Assembly (NCBI GenBank): GCA_025359915.1
Contig: JANYDE010000069.1
Location: forward strand, 1-38,892
DNA from: Chamaesiphon sp. 336R_metabinner_41
Lineage (GTDB): Bacteria > Cyanobacteriota > Cyanobacteriia > Cyanobacteriales > Chamaesiphonaceae
Direction: 5' to 3'
Length of the DNA stretch: 38,892 bases
Positions within the stretch are counted from its first letter, which is position 1. Each line of letters starts with the position of its first letter. The notes beneath the pieces are model-generated. The model did no database searches, had not been told where the DNA came from, and saw only the letters and a list, made by a program, of their open reading frames with translations. The position numbers and the translations under genes are program-made. Shown here in pieces: positions 8,367 through 16,581 of this stretch.

Positions 8367-9503
8367 TCAACTTCCTACCGCATCTTTTAAGGCATATGCG
8401 ACTCGTTGCTGTTCTTCAATTGTCAATTCGGGAAACATGGGGATTGAGAGTACCTGGTTGCTGACTAGTTCGGTGACTGGAAAGCTGCCGAGGGGAAGAT
8501 GGAGATCTTGATATACTTCCTGTAGATGCAAAGGTAGCGGGTAATAGATCATCGAAATTACGCCAGCTTCTTGGAGACTAGCACGAACTCGATCTCGATA
8601 AGCGGCGGCATCAACTCCCGCAGGTGCAATTAAGCGAATCGTGTATTGATTCCAGGCTGATTCACCGCCTGGATTTGGTTGAGGAAGAATAATCCCAGGA
8701 ATATTGGCTAGCAACTCATGATAGCGTGTTGCGACTGTTGCTCTTTGCTGATTCCATCGATCGAGATATTGAAGTTTGATCTGTAAAACAGCGGCTTGTA
8801 TTGCATCGAGACGACTATTTACGCCGATCGCTTCATGATAATATCGTTGACGACTACCATGTTCGCGATACATTCGTAAATCCGCTGCCAGCATAGGATC
8901 GTTGACGGTAATCGCCCCACCATCACCACAAGCACCGAGATTTTTGGTGGGGAAGAAGCTAAAACACCCAAAATGTCCGATGCTCCCAACTTGTTTCCCG
9001 TTCCATTTTGCACCCGTGGCTTGAGCGCAATCTTCAATCACAATTAAATTATGTTGCGTGGCAATTGACATGAGCTTCGTCATATCCACCGGATTGCCAA
9101 ATAAATGCACGGGCATAATCGCCTTCGTGCGGGGGGTAATTGCCGCAGCTAGTTGACTGAGATCGAGATTGAAAGTCGTGGGATCGATATCGACAAATAC
9201 TGGTTTGGCACCTACTTCGCTGATAGTTTCTGCCGTAGCAATGAAGGTAAAGGGCGTGGTAATCACTTCATCCCCCGCACCGATCTTCATCGCTCTCAAG
9301 GCTAAATACAGGGCATCTGTGCCAGAATTGCAACCGATGCAATCCGTGGTACCAACATAGTTGGCAAATTGTTGCTCGAAGTTCCCAACGACTGAGCCGC
9401 CAATATAAGCACCACTAGCTAAAACTTCTAATACCGCTGCACTGACATCAGCACCTATCGCTTGATACTGCCGTTTGAGGTCAAGAGGGGGGATGTTCGT
9501 CAC
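8367..9503 (-). CDS. DegT/DnrJ/EryC1/StrS-family PLP aminotransferase
   Basis: 378 residues from a GTG start. Hallmarks of sugar aminotransferases: GCNSGTDAL (cofactor phosphate binding), TTPFTF, VIEDCAQATG, and the internal aldimine Lys187 in FSFFPTKNLGACGDGG; the C-terminal part has MYREHGSR and the YHEAIGVNSRLDAIQAA block. The family transaminates keto sugars for lipopolysaccharide, capsule or glycoconjugate synthesis. No sugar-nucleotide partner genes are adjacent, so the substrate is open. The 3' end abuts the deleted TnpB element, but the reading frame looks complete. It follows the HAD gene on the same strand, separated by a 20-bp inverted repeat. Confidence 0.88.
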   Translation of the reverse strand: MTNIPPLDLKRQYQAIGADVSAAVLEVLASGAYIGGSVVGNFEQQFANYVGTTDCIGCNSGTDALYLALRAMKIGAGDEVITTPFTFIATAETISEVGAKPVFVDIDPTTFNLDLSQLAAAITPRTKAIMPVHLFGNPVDMTKLMSIATQHNLIVIEDCAQATGAKWNGKQVGSIGHFGCFSFFPTKNLGACGDGGAITVNDPMLAADLRMYREHGSRQRYYHEAIGVNSRLDAIQAAVLQIKLQYLDRWNQQRATVATRYHELLANIPGIILPQPNPGGESAWNQYTIRLIAPAGVDAAAYRDRVRASLQEAGVISMIYYPLPLHLQEVYQDLHLPLGSFPVTELVSNQVLSIPMFPELTIEEQQRVAYALKDAVGS

Positions 9504-9640
9504 AACGTTCTAGGGGTTAGGGTTAAGGAATTAGGGGTTAAGGGACGATCCTGATGGGGATATTAAATCTCAATCACCTCAATTTCCAATTAATTGTAGC
9601 GGAATAGTTAAGCAGATCGATCGAAATCTCCAAAAAGCGT

Positions 9641-9695
9641 CTGCACCAAAGACAGTATTTGCCTGATAGACGGGTAAATACTGTCTTTGGTGCAG
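9641..9695. terminator. 20-bp perfect inverted repeat between the HAD and DegT genes
   Basis: Left arm CTGCACCAAAGACAGTATTT (9641-9660) and right arm AAATACTGTCTTTGGTGCAG (9676-9695) are exact reverse complements across a 15-nt loop. Pairing extends outward (AAGC/GCTT) with a small bulge. It lies just past the 3' end of the HAD gene and upstream of the DegT gene, both on the minus strand. Best guess is a strong terminator or attenuator; there is no U-run, so a dispersed palindromic element is also possible. Confidence 0.6.
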
Positions 9696-9730
9696 CTTTG
9701 CGGGAAGAATGAAAACCAACAGTTCGATGG

Positions 9731-10399
9731 CTAAATCGCAAAAGGAGTTGTCTGGGGGGGATAAAACCGCGCCAAGGCATTAATTAAGGCTAGCGGTTTA
9801 GTAATTAATAAATCTGGCTGTCGATCCATCAAAGCGGTAGGAGCATTGAATCCCCAGCCAACAGAAACAACTCTAATCGCGATCGATCTAGCTGCTTGAA
9901 TATCACGAATTTCATCGCCGATATAAATTACATCAGATTTAGAACAATGATACTGCTTAATTAATCGACCGATCGCTTTTCCCTTTCCAAAAGTAGAAGC
10001 ACCAGTCACAAACTCAAATAGGTGTTCGATCTGATTTTGATGTAATAACGATCGAATATTTGCCTCAGCATTGGAACTGACAATTCCCAATCGATAACCC
10101 TGAAGTTTGAGCGTATTTAATAGTTCGATGACACCAGGGAACAATTTAACATTTCGGACTTCGGCTGGAAATTCTTCTTTAACCCGTTTTACTAAGAATG
10201 GGAGCTTCCACAATGCAACTTTTGAGAATCTGATAATTTCCCACGAACTCAGATATTTCAGATTTGCTAACTGATCGTCACTAATCTGTGGATAGCCAAA
10301 TTCAGGTGCCAATCGATTGCAAATTCGCATCAATGCACCCAAGGTATCCGCGAGAGTACCATCAAAGTCAAAAATGATGAGCTTAGAGTTGTTTTGCAT
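9731..10399 (-). CDS. HAD-superfamily phosphatase (Gph-like)
   Basis: 222 residues. HAD motif I IIFDFDGTLADT (Asp11 nucleophile, Asp13), motif II VSSNAE, a Lys in GKGKAIGRL, and motif IV YIGDEIRDIQAA are all visible, with a helical cap domain between motifs I and II. The arrangement is that of phosphoglycolate phosphatase-type (subclass IA) enzymes; the true substrate is unknown. Cytoplasmic. It starts 35 bp downstream of the queG stop on the same strand, so the two may be cotranscribed. Confidence 0.85.
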   Translation of the reverse strand: MQNNSKLIIFDFDGTLADTLGALMRICNRLAPEFGYPQISDDQLANLKYLSSWEIIRFSKVALWKLPFLVKRVKEEFPAEVRNVKLFPGVIELLNTLKLQGYRLGIVSSNAEANIRSLLHQNQIEHLFEFVTGASTFGKGKAIGRLIKQYHCSKSDVIYIGDEIRDIQAARSIAIRVVSVGWGFNAPTALMDRQPDLLITKPLALINALARFYPPQTTPFAI

Positions 10400-10434
10400 G
10401 TGTGGGAAGCCGAGGCTGGTTTTAAAATTGTAAT

Positions 10435-11388
10435 CTAATTTACGATCGATTGGGATCCTAAATTATGAAGATTTGCCAGCGCATTGCGCCGCCACATCCC
10501 TGGCTTAATTCTACGCAATGCCGATGCTCTGAAGCTGCGATCCCACACCTCGTCAGTGAGCGATCCCAAGTCGCTTAATTTGTGACTGAGATTACTTGGA
10601 GTCGGCTCAAAATCAGCTACATCTGTAGGTTGAGCAAATCTTTGATTCCACGGACAGACATCTTGACAAATATCACAACCTGCTACCCATCCTTGTAAGT
10701 TATTTGCGATTTCTGGTGGTAAGATCGGCGCACGATTCTCGATCGTATGATAAGCAATACATCGATTGGCATCGACAACAAAAGGCTGTGTAATTGCCCC
10801 TGTCGGACAAGCAGAAATGCACCGCGTACATGTGCCACAATGTTGGAGATGTGGATCGCTAGGAGTTAATTCTAAGTTAGTGACAATCTCACCTAAAAAT
10901 ACCCACGAACCATATTGACGATTGATGACATTTCCATGCTTCCCAATCCACCCAATTCCCGCCGCTTGTGCCCAGAATTTATCTTGAATTGGGCCTGTAT
11001 CGACATAATGACGTGCTTCTACACCCTCAAATTCTTGGCTCAACCAATTTGTGAGTTGCTTGAGCTTTTTGGACAAGACTTTGTGATAATCTCGCCCCCA
11101 AGCATAGCGGGCAATCTTGGCATATTCTGGACTATCTGGACGCTGATGTGGGGTGTAATAATTGAGCGCGACAGCAATTACGGTTTTGGCTGAAGGCATG
11201 ACTCGATAAATATCCTGACGACGCGGATCGGACATCCATGCCATTTCTGCCTGATAGCCCAATGATAACCACTCTTGCAGATGTGTTGCAGCGGCTTGGT
11301 TGGTATTTGGGTCAATTGAGGCAACACCAACGGCATGGAAGCCAATCTCGCGGGCACGATCTTCGATTTGTTGGATGAGATCGTTCAT
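10435..11388 (-). CDS. queG: Epoxyqueuosine reductase
   Basis: 317 residues, normal length. QueG carries out the last step of queuosine synthesis in tRNA, reducing epoxyqueuosine with cobalamin and two [4Fe-4S] clusters. Visible are the DUF1730 N-terminal domain, the VDTGP motif (about 129-133), the first ferredoxin-like cluster [16 protein letters not shown] (Cys184, 187, 190, 194) and the second [10 protein letters not shown] (Cys238, 241, 245). ATG start. Like the class II ribonucleotide reductase further on, it requires a cobamide, suggesting the organism makes or imports one. It leads the pair queG-HAD. Confidence 0.95.
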   Translation of the reverse strand: MNDLIQQIEDRAREIGFHAVGVASIDPNTNQAAATHLQEWLSLGYQAEMAWMSDPRRQDIYRVMPSAKTVIAVALNYYTPHQRPDSPEYAKIARYAWGRDYHKVLSKKLKQLTNWLSQEFEGVEARHYVDTGPIQDKFWAQAAGIGWIGKHGNVINRQYGSWVFLGEIVTNLELTPSDPHLQHCGTCTRCISACPTGAITQPFVVDANRCIAYHTIENRAPILPPEIANNLQGWVAGCDICQDVCPWNQRFAQPTDVADFEPTPSNLSHKLSDLGSLTDEVWDRSFRASALRRIKPGMWRRNALANLHNLGSQSIVN

Positions 11389-11408
11389 GATTAAATTAGT
11401 TGATAGTT

Positions 11409-11480
11409 GTTGGCGGTAGCGGAGCGTTTGCTGTGCCTACGGCAGGCTAGCACCAACAGCAATAGCCTCTCCGGAGGAGA
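11409..11480. repeat. Dispersed repeat family A, copy 2 (inverted)
   Basis: GTTGGCGGTAGCGGAGCGTT through CTCTCCGGAGGAGA, the reverse complement of the unit at 3407-3484. It fills most of the gap between queG and the DUF2805 gene. Confidence 0.8.
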
Positions 11481-11537
11481 ATAGTTAATAGCTAGGAATT
11501 GAATCTTCTATCACCTAAATTTAATGGCGACGATAGT

Positions 11538-11792
11538 CTAGCTTTTCTGATTTTGAGATTTAAAACGTCCAGCAATGAAGTCGCGACGAGTGGCATGTTT
11601 GGTGGTTCTGCCAGTGACTCGTTTGCGCCACATGCGGAAGCTAGAGGCTTTCATTTCTCGGCGCATGAGGGCGATGACTTGCTTCTCCAGTAAGCCAAAT
11701 TGCAATTCGATCGATTCAAATGTAGTCCGATCTTCCCATGCCATTTCCAATACTCGATCGATCGTTTCTGAATCTAAATCAGGCAATTCCAT
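11538..11792 (-). CDS. DUF2805 / TIGR03643 small basic protein
   Basis: 84 residues, beginning MELPDLDSETIDRVLEMAWE and continuing through a helix-turn-helix-like stretch (FESIELQFGLLEKQVIALMR) to a very basic tail (RMWRKRVTGRTTKHATRR). This matches a conserved short family found in cyanobacteria and other bacteria, known only as a domain of unknown function. Its predicted helices and charge suggest nucleic-acid binding, which is inference. It starts 9 bp after the stop of the GHL10 gene on the same strand, so cotranscription is likely. Confidence 0.8.
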   Translation of the reverse strand: MELPDLDSETIDRVLEMAWEDRTTFESIELQFGLLEKQVIALMRREMKASSFRMWRKRVTGRTTKHATRRDFIAGRFKSQNQKS

Positions 11793-11801
11793 TATTACTT
11801 A

Positions 11802-13058
11802 TTACTTATTACTTATAATCATAGATCGATCGACAGATTTGGCAAACACTTGTCTAAATCCATTCTTGCGAACTGCCTCTGATTGATTTGTCAATTTCCA
11901 GAGCGTTTCGTAGAAAAAGAAAGAAACTCCCGCCAAGCCCTCTTTGCGAACAGCGGCGATTTGGGCTTGAATTTGCTTCATCGGGATGGCTTTTGGTTTG
12001 ACACCAGTGAGAATTCCGATGCCCACGGGAATATGTTGGCTGGCTAATTTTACTTCTGGCTTTTGAAGTTCGCCGACAAAAGTTGACAATTTATCCCGAT
12101 ATACTTGAATTAGTAATTCTTCAACTAAACCTTGACGTTCCCATTTTGCCCAATCTTGCAGAAAGAAGCTTTTGGCAAAGCTTTGGGGATTAGGTGAAAT
12201 TGAAACAATCGCCGTTGAATTTGTCGCTTTAATTGCCGTAAATAACTCGGACATCAAAGCAGTGATTTTATCAGCACGCCAATTAATCCATTCTTCATTT
12301 TTATAATCTTGCGGGGGTAATTTACCTTGATGTTCGCTCTTGTATAGATCGACAGTAAATTTATCGTATCCAAATTCAGACGGTAAGCCAAAGTGATCGT
12401 CAAATTGAATCCCATCGACATCATATTTATCGATGACTTCTACGACTAAATCGATGATAAATTTTTTAACTTCGGGCTTGAAGGGATTGAGCCAGACACG
12501 CGGATCTTTACCTTCTTTCCAAGTCGTAACGCCATCTTGCTTTTGAGTGAGCCAATCAGGATGAAGCTTGGCAAAATCCGAGCCAGCCGGATCGGTAGTT
12601 CCAGGTAGCATAAATCCAAATTCAAACCAGGGAATTACAGCGATTTTTTGTTTATGTCCTTGAACTACCATTTCTTGAAGCACATCGCGGCCTTCCAATC
12701 CTTCCTCTGCACTCAATTTCCGATTAATTAATATTCCTGCCGATTTCTTGGGCATGAAACTACTCCCAACTATTTTCTTGGCAACTTTACTAGGATAAGT
12801 TGTATAGCCCCAATTCCAAACTACTGGATAAATAGTATTAAAATTTAACTTATGTAGATCTTTAATCGCTGTCGCTAATCGATCGCGGGTAAATAAAACA
12901 TCGCTGTCAACATTAGTAATCCACACACCTCTAATTTCTCTAATTGGTTTATTGGGTAAGGATTGAGACAAAGATATCGTCGGAATTGTGATTGCGAATA
13001 TTAATCCGATCGCAATAAATAATCCAAACCAAAATTTACGATTCAATATTTTAGTCAT
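11802..13058 (-). CDS. Secreted glycoside-hydrolase-like protein (GHL10 / DUF187)
   Basis: 418 residues. An N-terminal signal peptide is clear: basic MTKILNRK, a hydrophobic core to about residue 28, then a likely cleavage after LSQS. The mature protein begins IREIRGVWITNVDSDVLF, the hallmark of the GHL10 TIM-barrel family, followed by LNFNTIYPVVWNWGY, VIPWFEFGF, DPRVWLNPFKPEV and VDGIQFDDHFGLP, where the Asp-Asp pair is the candidate acidic site. The family is thought to act on polysaccharides or envelope glycans. It is in the periplasm or outside. The gene follows a methyltransferase by 80 bp; a second secreted TIM-barrel protein is encoded divergently at 13917. Confidence 0.88.
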   Translation of the reverse strand: MTKILNRKFWFGLFIAIGLIFAITIPTISLSQSLPNKPIREIRGVWITNVDSDVLFTRDRLATAIKDLHKLNFNTIYPVVWNWGYTTYPSKVAKKIVGSSFMPKKSAGILINRKLSAEEGLEGRDVLQEMVVQGHKQKIAVIPWFEFGFMLPGTTDPAGSDFAKLHPDWLTQKQDGVTTWKEGKDPRVWLNPFKPEVKKFIIDLVVEVIDKYDVDGIQFDDHFGLPSEFGYDKFTVDLYKSEHQGKLPPQDYKNEEWINWRADKITALMSELFTAIKATNSTAIVSISPNPQSFAKSFFLQDWAKWERQGLVEELLIQVYRDKLSTFVGELQKPEVKLASQHIPVGIGILTGVKPKAIPMKQIQAQIAAVRKEGLAGVSFFFYETLWKLTNQSEAVRKNGFRQVFAKSVDRSMIISNK

Positions 13059-13138
13059 TAATACAGTGTTTTGCGGCTGTGAGGTAGAGGGACGATTGGC
13101 GATTGGATTAAACTTTTATTTAATAGTTATTGCAATAA

Positions 13139-13831
13139 TTACTCGCCCGCAGTATTTTTTGAACCAATGGATAGTCTCTTTCGTTCGATCGTCCAATGAA
13201 GTTCGGAAGATTGAGATAATTTGACTTGAGTTAAGCCAACTCGATCGATCAGCGATTGAACTTCAGCTAGCGTAAGTGCTGCTTTGAGTGAATCGTGAAA
13301 TAACTGTTGTTGATGAACATCATAATCCTTACCAATTTTAGCAACTAAACCATTGACAATATTATCATTCTCTGGTCTAATTAGATCGCGAATTAAGATT
13401 GCACCACCTGGTCTAACTAAGCGTTTTATCTCCTCAAAAAAGGACAAAGGATCCGGCAGATGATGAACTAAACTATTGGAGATTAACATGTCGAACTCTA
13501 AATCGGGATAAGGCATCCGTTTAGAATCTACCCGCTCTAATCGAATCCGCTGATTTAATCGAGCCTCCTCCACATTACGTTGACCGATAATCAGCATCGA
13601 TTGTGCCAAATCTACCCCAGTAATTAAATATTGAGGTCGTTGTTGACACATAATAATAGGAATTCGTGCCGTTCCGGTACCGACATCCAAAATTTTGATA
13701 GCATGAGGATCTAGCTCGATCGCATCTGTCGAAAATCCGGTATTAACTGATACAAAGTCCATTGCATCATACGCTGTTGCTTCTAGCCATGTATCCATTA
13801 CTTCTGGCTCTAAGATTCTGTTCATGGGCAT
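13139..13831 (-). CDS. Class I SAM-dependent methyltransferase
   Basis: 230 residues. Motif I ILDVGTGTARIPI (48-60) binds S-adenosylmethionine; ITGVDLAQSML is motif post-I, and LVHHLPDPLSFFEEIKRLVRPGGAILIRDL covers motifs II-III of the Methyltransf_11 type. The substrate cannot be inferred; a small molecule is more likely than RNA given the family. ATG starts at codon 1 and codon 3 are both possible. It precedes the GHL10 gene on the same strand and is divergent from the spherulin-4-like gene with an 85-bp gap. Confidence 0.85.
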   Translation of the reverse strand: MPMNRILEPEVMDTWLEATAYDAMDFVSVNTGFSTDAIELDPHAIKILDVGTGTARIPIIMCQQRPQYLITGVDLAQSMLIIGQRNVEEARLNQRIRLERVDSKRMPYPDLEFDMLISNSLVHHLPDPLSFFEEIKRLVRPGGAILIRDLIRPENDNIVNGLVAKIGKDYDVHQQQLFHDSLKAALTLAEVQSLIDRVGLTQVKLSQSSELHWTIERKRLSIGSKNTAGE

Positions 13832-13916
13832 CTAAACTTATCGGCTAACTTTATTTTACTCTCTTCCCGCACTCAGATTATAAACTAATATTTTCTCTGC
13901 CCTATTTGGATATTAA

Positions 13917-14783
13917 ATGGTTTTAAAAAACGTGATAGTTTCAAACTTACATTGGATATTAACAACTTTTCTAATTAGTAATTGCTTGCTGAGCGATTCA
14001 ACTCTAGCAGTAACCAATCGGGAAATTTTGAATCAAAAATTGAGACATCCTAAACTTCAAATTTTGCTCCCATTATATATCTATCCTAATTGGTATGACA
14101 AGCATAACTATGCCTGGAAACAAGTAATAATTGCTGCTAAAAAAGTATCGATTGTGGCAATTATCAATCCAAATAATGGGCCAAATAATGCTCCACCAAA
14201 TTCAGATTATCAACAGGGAATCAAAGATTTACGTCAAGCAGGGATAAAAATCGTGGGCTACGTTCCAAGTAACTATACAAAACGAGAGATTCAAGCTGTC
14301 AAAGCTGATATCGATCTCTATACAAAACATTTTCAAGTTGATGGTATCTTTATCGATGAGGCAACTAGCAGCTCAGAAACATCAAAATACTATCAACAAC
14401 TATATCAATATATTAAATCCAAATCGAGATCACAAAATGTCATCATTAATCCAGGTGTAAATGTGGACGAAAGTTATATTAGTCAGCGAACGGCTGATGT
14501 CGTCGTTACCTTTGAAAATTATCAGAAAGATTGGTATAGTTATCATCCAGCAGGATACAACAAAAACTACCCATCCCAAAATTTTGCAGCACTAGTACAC
14601 ACCACAGCTAATCGAAAGCTGATGAAAAATACACTCGATCGAGCAATCAAACACAAGTTTGGTTACATCTATATAACTAACGATAGTACCAACACCCCAA
14701 ATCACAATCCCTGGGATACCCTACCAGAATACTGGCAAGCAGAAGTTAACTATATTCAGCAACTAAATACCGACAACTATTAA
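13917..14783 (+). CDS. Spherulin-4-like secreted protein (putative glycosidase fold)
   Basis: 288 residues. A hydrophobic N-terminus (residues about 10-31, ending DSTLAVTN) reads as a signal peptide. The body begins LQILLPLYIYPNWY and has VAIINPNNGP, IKIVGYVPSNYTKR, DGIFIDEAT and VIINPGV, which is the pattern of the spherulation-specific family 4, related to GH114-type TIM barrels. The Asp-Glu of FIDEAT are the candidate catalytic acids by analogy. The gene is notably AT-rich and Asn/Lys-rich compared with its neighbours, possibly from transfer. Divergent from the methyltransferase; converges on the kinase-like gene. Confidence 0.8.
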   Translation: MVLKNVIVSNLHWILTTFLISNCLLSDSTLAVTNREILNQKLRHPKLQILLPLYIYPNWYDKHNYAWKQVIIAAKKVSIVAIINPNNGPNNAPPNSDYQQGIKDLRQAGIKIVGYVPSNYTKREIQAVKADIDLYTKHFQVDGIFIDEATSSSETSKYYQQLYQYIKSKSRSQNVIINPGVNVDESYISQRTADVVVTFENYQKDWYSYHPAGYNKNYPSQNFAALVHTTANRKLMKNTLDRAIKHKFGYIYITNDSTNTPNHNPWDTLPEYWQAEVNYIQQLNTDNY

Positions 14784-14802
14784 TTATCAATTATCAATTA
14801 AT

Positions 14803-16374
14803 TTAAGGGTGTGTAGAACCGTCAGGCATCGTCGCTCCAGTCAAGATTGTACCGTCTAATTTGGCACCAAGTAAGATAGCCCGACGGAGATTAGTATAGG
14901 ACAGATCGGCATTGCTCAAATCTGCACCAGTGAGATTAGCATTAGTCAAATCTACCTGCTGAACTTCTGCAAACTTGAGATCTGCATTCGAGAGATTGGC
15001 ATCGCGCAACCAAGCTCCTTTTAACTTAGCATAGACTAATTTTGCATTACTGAGATTTGCACCAGTGAGATTAGTACCGATCAATTTAGTGCCATAAAGA
15101 GCCGCTTGATTGAGATTTGCTTTACTAAAGTTAGCCCCACTCAAATCAGCGTCCCGAAAAATTGCCAGTGAGAGATTTGCCTGAGAAAAATTAGCTCCGT
15201 TGAGAGTAGCTTGAGGAACGATCGCGCCTGATAGTTCTGCTTTAACAAAGTTCTGATAATTAAGGTTACAATTAGGACATCGTTTCTCTTTCATCAATTG
15301 ACCTCGATCAGATGCTGCAAAGTCAGCCTTTTGGGCGATAGCCTGATTTTTGACAATTTGGGCGGGACTAAGTTCCCCATCATCTGGAAATACGAATTGA
15401 CGTACAAGTAAGGCTAAACCAAATAATAAACTAACTCCAAGTCCCCATTGCACCCACTTGATTTTCTTCTTAGGTTCTGGGATATTATCAAAGCTCATTT
15501 TGAGATCTTGTAGAGCTTGATTAGGGCTGGGACGATGACGCTCGATTGGAATCAGATTATTCGCATCAATCTGCCGCTGTTGACGATTTGGTTCGACCAT
15601 TATTTCTAACGAGTTAATTAGTTGTGGATCGGTATTTGCCGGTAATAAATGTTGAAATTGTAATCGACAAGTATCATCGAATAAATGTTGTGCTTCCGAA
15701 GTAGGGGTACCAGTAAGCAGACAGATTAGGGATACACCCAGGCTATAGATATCGGAAGTTGGCGTGAGATCTAGATTGAATAACTGTTCTGGTGATATAA
15801 ATCCAGGAGTGCCCATGCTAGCATGAGGATCTTTGGATGAATGTAGTCCAAAATCGACTAAGTATATCATCAATTTTGGTTCGCTATTGAAGATAATATT
15901 CTCTGGTTTGATATTTTGGTGAATGACGAGAGGTGTTGACTTATGAAGATCTCCGAGAATATTTAATACCGCATCAGCTACCAATCTAATATCTGATTGC
16001 GGAAGATCGCCTAGTTCAGCTAACGAAACACCCGATTGATATTCCCTGACAACACAAAATCCCGTCGGCGTAGCAAAAGAATTCAGATAATGGGGAATAT
16101 TAAGATGGTTGAGCTGTTGTAAGCGTTCGATTTCTGGTAAATAATCGCCATAATCGAAGGAAGATGAATGTCCCTCAATCCTTCGCCACTCCTTGATTAC
16201 AACTAGTCTATCTAACTTAATATCTATACCCAGATAGCTGATCCTACCGATATCATTATGCTCAGACAATTTCTCATATACCTGATAGCCATAGATTTTC
16301 AAATCGGGCAAATTATTCCTTGTGACTTGAATCGCTGATGTTGAGAGAGAGAGAGAACTGTCTGGCTCATTCAT
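14803..16374 (-). CDS. Kinase-like protein with membrane helix and pentapeptide repeats (probable pseudokinase)
   Basis: 523 residues. Residues about 28-285 form a eukaryotic-type Ser/Thr kinase domain: VVIKEW (Lys61), IHQNIKPENII (151-161), LVDFGLH (172-178), GTPGFISPEQL, and DIYSLGV. Two features are off: no GxGxxG loop is visible before Lys61, and the catalytic HRD Asp is Asn154 (codon AAT). A CPNC pair at 366-369 follows a single membrane helix (about 307-329), then a pentapeptide-repeat beta helix (A(D/N)LSxAN type) from about 380 to 515. Such kinase-pentapeptide fusions are common in cyanobacteria, where most keep the Asp. It is likely membrane-anchored with regulatory or scaffolding function. 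ATG start. Confidence 0.88.
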   Translation of the reverse strand: MNEPDSSLSLSTSAIQVTRNNLPDLKIYGYQVYEKLSEHNDIGRISYLGIDIKLDRLVVIKEWRRIEGHSSSFDYGDYLPEIERLQQLNHLNIPHYLNSFATPTGFCVVREYQSGVSLAELGDLPQSDIRLVADAVLNILGDLHKSTPLVIHQNIKPENIIFNSEPKLMIYLVDFGLHSSKDPHASMGTPGFISPEQLFNLDLTPTSDIYSLGVSLICLLTGTPTSEAQHLFDDTCRLQFQHLLPANTDPQLINSLEIMVEPNRQQRQIDANNLIPIERHRPSPNQALQDLKMSFDNIPEPKKKIKWVQWGLGVSLLFGLALLVRQFVFPDDGELSPAQIVKNQAIAQKADFAASDRGQLMKEKRCPNCNLNYQNFVKAELSGAIVPQATLNGANFSQANLSLAIFRDADLSGANFSKANLNQAALYGTKLIGTNLTGANLSNAKLVYAKLKGAWLRDANLSNADLKFAEVQQVDLTNANLTGADLSNADLSYTNLRRAILLGAKLDGTILTGATMPDGSTHP

Positions 16375-16581
16375 GGCAAGATCGTGGTTGGAGCTAATGA
16401 TAATCTTTCCACTCTAGTCGATTATTTATCCCTACGGCTTCCATCATCCGGCGGAATTCTTAAAATTAGGGAATAGGGTATTGGGATGGCGACTAGTTAA
16501 AAAAATTATATCTTTAACTATTTTCCATCCCAATATCTAAATCTTATCCCCTAATCCCTAATCCCTACCCCCTAATCCCTA

